From NCBI RefSeq assembly GCF_021650705.1, contig NZ_CP087138.1, positions 4,426,001 through 4,490,000 of the forward strand: a DNA stretch of 64,000 bases. The letters are read 5' to 3'. Source of the stretch: Pseudomonas sp. KNUC1026 (lineage in GTDB: Bacteria > Pseudomonadota > Gammaproteobacteria > Pseudomonadales > Pseudomonadaceae). Below are positions 63,907 to 64,000 of this stretch, one piece after another; the stretch's first letter is position 1; every line of letters starts with the position of its first letter. The notes beneath the pieces were generated by a model that did no database searches, was not told the DNA's origin, and saw only the letters and a list, made by a program, of their open reading frames with translations. The position numbers and the translations under genes are program-made.

Positions 63907-64000
63907 ATGAAACGTTTTCTCAGCATTGCCATGGCGCTGTGCATAGGCTTGACCATGAGCCTGGATGCCTCCGCAGCCAAGCGCTTCGGCGGCGGCAAGA
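63907..64000 (+). CDS. Tim44-domain protein, 5' end only
   Basis: The first 31 codons from ATG 63907: MKRFLSIAMALCIGLTMSLDASAAKRFGGGK. Signal peptide followed by the KRFGGGK motif seen at the mature start of Pseudomonas Tim44-domain proteins, as I remember the gene next to uvrD. The window ends here, so domain content is unseen. In the gap from uvrD (63791-63906) a weak dyad with CCCCT and AGGGG arms around 63836-63865 is the only structure. Confidence 0.7.
   Translation, partial: MKRFLSIAMALCIGLTMSLDASAAKRFGGGK

Overview
The window looks like a chromosomal segment of a Pseudomonas of the P. putida group. It is GC-rich. Gene content and order resemble the amaAB - hupA - ubiCA - phoBR - pst/phoU - purEK - aspA - pycAB - rpiR - uvrD arc I remember from P. 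putida KT2440. The genus is recalled from protein families, not from a search. No tRNA, rRNA, CRISPR array, IS element or phage gene is visible.

Layout. 1-10016 (minus): the 5' part of a giant two-partner-secretion filamentous adhesin gene; its 3' end lies outside the window and at least five frameshifts break it. 10352-14876: lysine/pipecolate catabolism (amaA, amaB, divergent hglS). 14877-17522: glycolipid-binding-like protein, HU, and ubiC/ubiA. 17564-29949: the phosphate regulon, phoB-phoR on plus and pstS-pstC-pstA-pstB-phoU on minus, around a CNNM transporter, an M23 peptidase and a response regulator; candidate Pho boxes precede phoB, pstC and pstS. 30074-38784: MFS carrier, thioesterase, mutarotase, DUF3299 protein, a secreted metzincin-like protein, GlsB, purEK, a LysR regulator and aspA.

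38987-49504 looks accessory: a PIN nuclease / XRE-ImmA-IrrE peptidase operon with lower GC, a methyltransferase, a Gfo/Idh oxidoreductase, an acidic-amino-acid module (XRE regulator, AGCS symporter, Asp/Glu racemase, asparaginase), a bestrophin and a MocR regulator. 49598-64000 returns to core-like content: PaiB-like protein, two acetyltransferases, nfeD-SPFH pair, pycB-pycA with divergent LysR, an RpiR regulator with its palindrome, a GGDEF-EAL protein, uvrD, and the first codons of a Tim44-domain protein.

At least 12 single- or double-base indels break otherwise well-conserved genes (adhesin x5, ubiA, pstA, pstS, aspA, an XRE regulator, a MocR regulator, a LysR regulator), and the stop codon between ubiC and ubiA is missing. 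About half lie in short G or C runs. Hitting so many housekeeping genes, they look more like residual long-read assembly errors than gene decay, so reading-frame conclusions for these loci are provisional.
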